Shown here: positions 57,264 through 59,474 of the stretch, in pieces
Layout: the number at the start of each line of letters is the position of its first letter
Position numbering within the stretch: position 1 is the first letter of the stretch
From: an uncultured Treponema sp.
GTDB taxonomy: Bacteria > Spirochaetota > Spirochaetia > Treponematales > Treponemataceae
Direction: 5' to 3'
DNA: 59,474 nucleotides
Assembly (NCBI GenBank): GCA_937902125.1
Contig: CALDIB010000061.1
Coordinates: 1 to 59,474 of the forward strand
Notes under the pieces: model-generated
What the model was told of the DNA's origin: nothing
The model's input: only the letters and a program-made list of their open reading frames with translations
Database searches by the model: none
Made by a program: the position numbers and the translations under genes

Positions 57264-58393
57264 AAGGCGGCCTCCGCGGTCCTTTTGTATTCCCTAAGGT
57301 TGTAGCGCTTGTCTTCGTCTATCAATTCAATCATAAGCGAGGCGATTTCGTTGTCAAACTGGCTTCCCATGCCGTTGGAGATTTGCTCCCGGACCGCGGC
57401 TTGCTCCATTCTGGGCCTGTAGCTTCTTGAGGAAGTCATGGCGTCGTAGGCGTCGGCCACCGCGATTATTTTGGCCTCAAGGGGAATCTGCTTTCCGTTA
57501 AGGCCGTCAGGATAGCCCCTGCCGTCAACGCGCTCATGGTGCCAGCGCGCCCCAGTCCTTAGTTCAGGAAGCAGGGAGACTTTTTCCGAGATGCTTGAGC
57601 CGATGGCAGGGTGGGCCTTGATTTGGGAAAATTCCCTTTCTGTAAGCGCTCCCTCTTTGTTGAGGATTTTTGTCGGAACTCCAACCTTTCCAATGTCGTG
57701 CAAAAGGCCCATCATAAATATTTGCTGGCATTTTTCCGGGCTTAGGCCTTTTTTTTGCGCCAGCATTTTTGAGTAGCGGGCCACCCGCGCTGAATGTCCG
57801 CTTGTGTATCTGTCCTTCGCGTCAATGGTTTCCGCCAGCGCGTACATCATTTGCATTGTAAGGCGCTCAAGCTTTTCCCGCCGCTCCCGCGCTTCCACGG
57901 TTTTTTTCTCGACGCTGGCCTTTAGGGCGCGCTGCAAGTCTTCCAATTCGCTTATGGTGGCGATTAAGGCTTGGTCGTCGGGCGTTTCTATTGTGAGCAA
58001 AAGGGTGGTTATGAAAAACACGCAAATAAAGGGCGCGATTCTAAAGGTTGGAAAGACAAAAACTTGCAAAAACGGCGAGACGATGGACGCTTCGACAAAC
58101 AGGCAAAGGACCGCCAGCTGCTGCTTGGTAAATTTTTGCGCGAAACGCCCAATCTGGATGGCGGCGCGAAAGGCAAAGTAGGCCGAAATCAATGGCAGCG
58201 CGACGCCGGCCCTTCCTCTGACAAGGGAAAAGTCGTCGTCTATGTAAAATATAAAGCCTGTAAAATAGTTGGCCGCCAGCGCCGCCACAAAAAGGGGCAA
58301 AAGGATTTTTATGGAAATGTTCAAGTCCTTTTTGATTTTGTTGTCGCCGGCGATCCGGTCGACCAGGTCTTTCTGTATGGGAATTTGTGTCAT
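57260..58393 (-). CDS. Membrane HD-GYP phosphodiesterase, first of pair
   Basis: A 377-residue protein with four to five membrane segments (about 25-145), a coiled coil (about 150-185) and an HD-GYP domain (SGHSARVARYS, GLLHDIGKVGV, HPAIGSSISE, WHHERVDGRGYPDGL, VADAYDAMTSSRSYR). The start at 58393 is preferred. An in-frame ATG at 58441 would add 16 residues from AT-rich sequence that seems to belong to the foreign right end. The true promoter and possibly the first residues may be missing because of the join. Confidence 0.85.
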   Translation of the reverse strand: MTQIPIQKDLVDRIAGDNKIKKDLNISIKILLPLFVAALAANYFTGFIFYIDDDFSLVRGRAGVALPLISAYFAFRAAIQIGRFAQKFTKQQLAVLCLFVEASIVSPFLQVFVFPTFRIAPFICVFFITTLLLTIETPDDQALIATISELEDLQRALKASVEKKTVEARERREKLERLTMQMMYALAETIDAKDRYTSGHSARVARYSKMLAQKKGLSPEKCQQIFMMGLLHDIGKVGVPTKILNKEGALTEREFSQIKAHPAIGSSISEKVSLLPELRTGARWHHERVDGRGYPDGLNGKQIPLEAKIIAVADAYDAMTSSRSYRPRMEQAAVREQISNGMGSQFDNEIASLMIELIDEDKRYNLREYKRTAEAAL

Positions 58394-58466
58394 AATACAA
58401 CTGTTTATTTGTTTAACTGTCGAATTGTTTTTTGCAGTCAATGTGTCACTGTGAGAGGTTGTGGGT
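58394..58466. other. Probable chimeric join between two genomes
   Basis: Left of here codons and base composition are those of the rest of the window. Right of here they change to a different style, and the protein encoded is of a Bacteroidetes-only family. The segment is AT-rich with short repeats of the CAGTTAAACAAATAAACAG kind, typical of Bacteroidales spacers. The exact break cannot be fixed; it may be as far left as about 58385. Confidence 0.65.
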
Positions 58467-59387
58467 CTATTTGGTGTTGAAGCCTTGCAGTTTGACTACG
58501 TTCACGGGGCTCACCTCCTTGATAACGAGATAGACCTCCTTTTGCTCTTCGGGAGGGGCGGGGGTGAAGATGGATACAATTTCTGAGATTTTCGCGTCGA
58601 AGAATGCCTGTACCGACAGGAGGTTGGTGCGCACCTTGTGCACCTGCTGGATGTACTTCAGCGCCTGGATGATGTTCTGCCTTGCCTGCTGCTGGTCTTT
58701 GGTCATCATGTCGAGCCCCAGTCGGTTGTAGTAGTAGTAGGCCAGGCGGAGGTTCGAGTAGGCCGAGTTGGTGTGGTTCTCCATGAACCAATAGCGTGCC
58801 TTCTGGCTTTCGGACGACTTCCACCCCTTGAAACCGGAGCTCGAGGCTGTTTGCGTGATGGTTTGCGCGACATCGTAGAACTGTGTGCCGCCCATCTCAC
58901 CGAACGAGTCGAAGTAGAGGCCAAGCATGATGTACATGTAGTAGCCGATGGCCGACGAGAGGTTGCCGTAGAAGGTGTTGATGTCGAAGTCGAGCGGCTG
59001 CCCCTCGGTGTAGGAGAACAAGAAGTCGTTGTTCTCTATGTAGTTGAACAGGCCGGTGGTGTAGTTTGAGTTGTAGACGGGGCGTTTGAGCTGGATGGAG
59101 AGCTGCCCCTTGAAGTCGGTAGCCGAGGTGCGCTCGCTGAGGATGATGCTTATGCCGCACTCAATCATCTCGTTGCCCTGCAGTTCGAGGTTGGTCCACT
59201 TGCGCGAGTTGATGAAGTCCTCGATGGCCTGCTTCATGTTGTCGAACACTTTGCGGTCGTCGGAGGCGTAGCCCTGTGTGGTGGTGAGCAGTTTTTGGTA
59301 GTTGACCGACACGGCGCAGCGGAATTCCTGTGCCGACGCGAAGAGTGCCAGTGCTGCAAAAAGGACTATGAAAACGGCTCGTTTCAA
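58467..59387 (-). CDS. DUF4835 family protein of Bacteroidales type
   Basis: About 306 residues with a signal peptide (KRAVFIVLFAALALFASAQ, cleavage after Ala-Gln), then a domain rich in aromatic residues (FNYIENNDFLFSYTEGQPLD, LGLYFDSFGEMGGTQFY, RYWFMENHTNSAYSNLRLAY). This is the DUF4835 family, found in Bacteroidetes beside coaBC and recN; I recall it being linked to type IX secretion (PorD) but am not sure. The start is probably TTG at 59387. It has no plausible role in a spirochaete and is most likely foreign to this contig. Bases 59388-59474 hold a CGTTTCTCCGAAACG hairpin and no gene. Confidence 0.75.
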   Translation of the reverse strand: MKRAVFIVLFAALALFASAQEFRCAVSVNYQKLLTTTQGYASDDRKVFDNMKQAIEDFINSRKWTNLELQGNEMIECGISIILSERTSATDFKGQLSIQLKRPVYNSNYTTGLFNYIENNDFLFSYTEGQPLDFDINTFYGNLSSAIGYYMYIMLGLYFDSFGEMGGTQFYDVAQTITQTASSSGFKGWKSSESQKARYWFMENHTNSAYSNLRLAYYYYNRLGLDMMTKDQQQARQNIIQALKYIQQVHKVRTNLLSVQAFFDAKISEIVSIFTPAPPEEQKEVYLVIKEVSPVNVVKLQGFNTK

Positions 59388-59474
59388 TTCAAATAGTGAT
59401 TCGTGATCAGGCAATCTCTAAATAAGGATTTGAAAGCGCGTTTCTCCGAAACGCATTTTGTATGTGTTTGATTG

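Noticed and set aside
58467..59387. Genuine lateral transfer of the DUF4835 gene into the spirochaete
   Set aside because: The gene has no flanking host sequence on the right, keeps donor-like spacers on both sides, and belongs to a family tied to Bacteroidetes; an assembly join is simpler.

Overview
The window reads as a contig from an anaerobic bacterium, most likely a Treponema-like spirochaete from a gut or rumen community. The basis is the overall style of the proteins, an oxygen-independent ribonucleotide reductase, succinate-directed fermentation genes, a spirochaete-type Holliday-junction-resolvase-like membrane protein, and a nucleotidylyltransferase-aminotransferase fusion of the kind I recall from Treponema denticola. 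No rRNA gene is present, so this placement is inference. The last 1 kb (about 58.4 kb onward) carries a Bacteroidales-type DUF4835 gene with different base and codon use. It is best read as a chimeric assembly join. The first 55 bases recur exactly at 179-233, which also looks like a contig-edge effect.

Layout. 0-4.5 kb: tRNA-Thr(CGT), then the heat-shock set grpE-dnaK-dnaJ. 4.6-8.5 kb: a partner-switching signalling set with an intact PP2C-type phosphatase, a polytopic homologue that has lost metal ligands, and a STAS anti-sigma antagonist. 9.1-20.7 kb: one long operon, mdh-fumC-hdrB-hdrC-hdrA-flxD-flxC-flxB-flxA-frdB-frdA. 20.8-28.3 kb (more AT-rich): surface-polymer genes (PntC-like fusion, CDP-glycerol-type transferase, YidC-sulfatase fusion), an XRE regulator and a DUF4143 ATPase. 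28.5-31.3 kb: nrdG-nrdD with paired NrdR boxes. 31.5-37.8 kb: a giant GH13 enzyme with a histone-H1-like tail, and malQ. 38-39.8 kb: a radical SAM protein and an Endonuc_Holl protein. 40-45.4 kb: potABC with two potD copies. 45.5-47.2 kb: an Eco29kI-type restriction-modification pair. 47.3-51.2 kb: azlCD, galT and a transglutaminase-like protein. 51.3-58.4 kb: a sugar-sensor GGDEF protein, trpR, an unknown gene, an XRE-cupin regulator, argR and two HD-GYP phosphodiesterases.

The most interesting system is the 11.5 kb operon. It encodes oxaloacetate to malate to fumarate to succinate on soluble proteins, with the two terminal fumarate reductase subunits directly behind a complete Hdr-Flx electron-bifurcating module and with no membrane anchor. 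I infer an NADH-dependent, flavin-based electron-bifurcating fumarate reductase that would make succinate and reduced ferredoxin together, a split version of archaeal thiol:fumarate reductase. Second in interest is the surface locus with a membrane insertase domain fused to a sulfatase-type phosphotransferase. An XRE-type operator covers its transcription start, and half-sites of that operator recur in a 22-bp-period array nearby.

Across the window there are three families of hairpin repeats in intergenic spaces, and many genes whose -10 box lies only 6-8 nt before the start codon with no Shine-Dalgarno sequence. This suggests frequent leaderless mRNAs.
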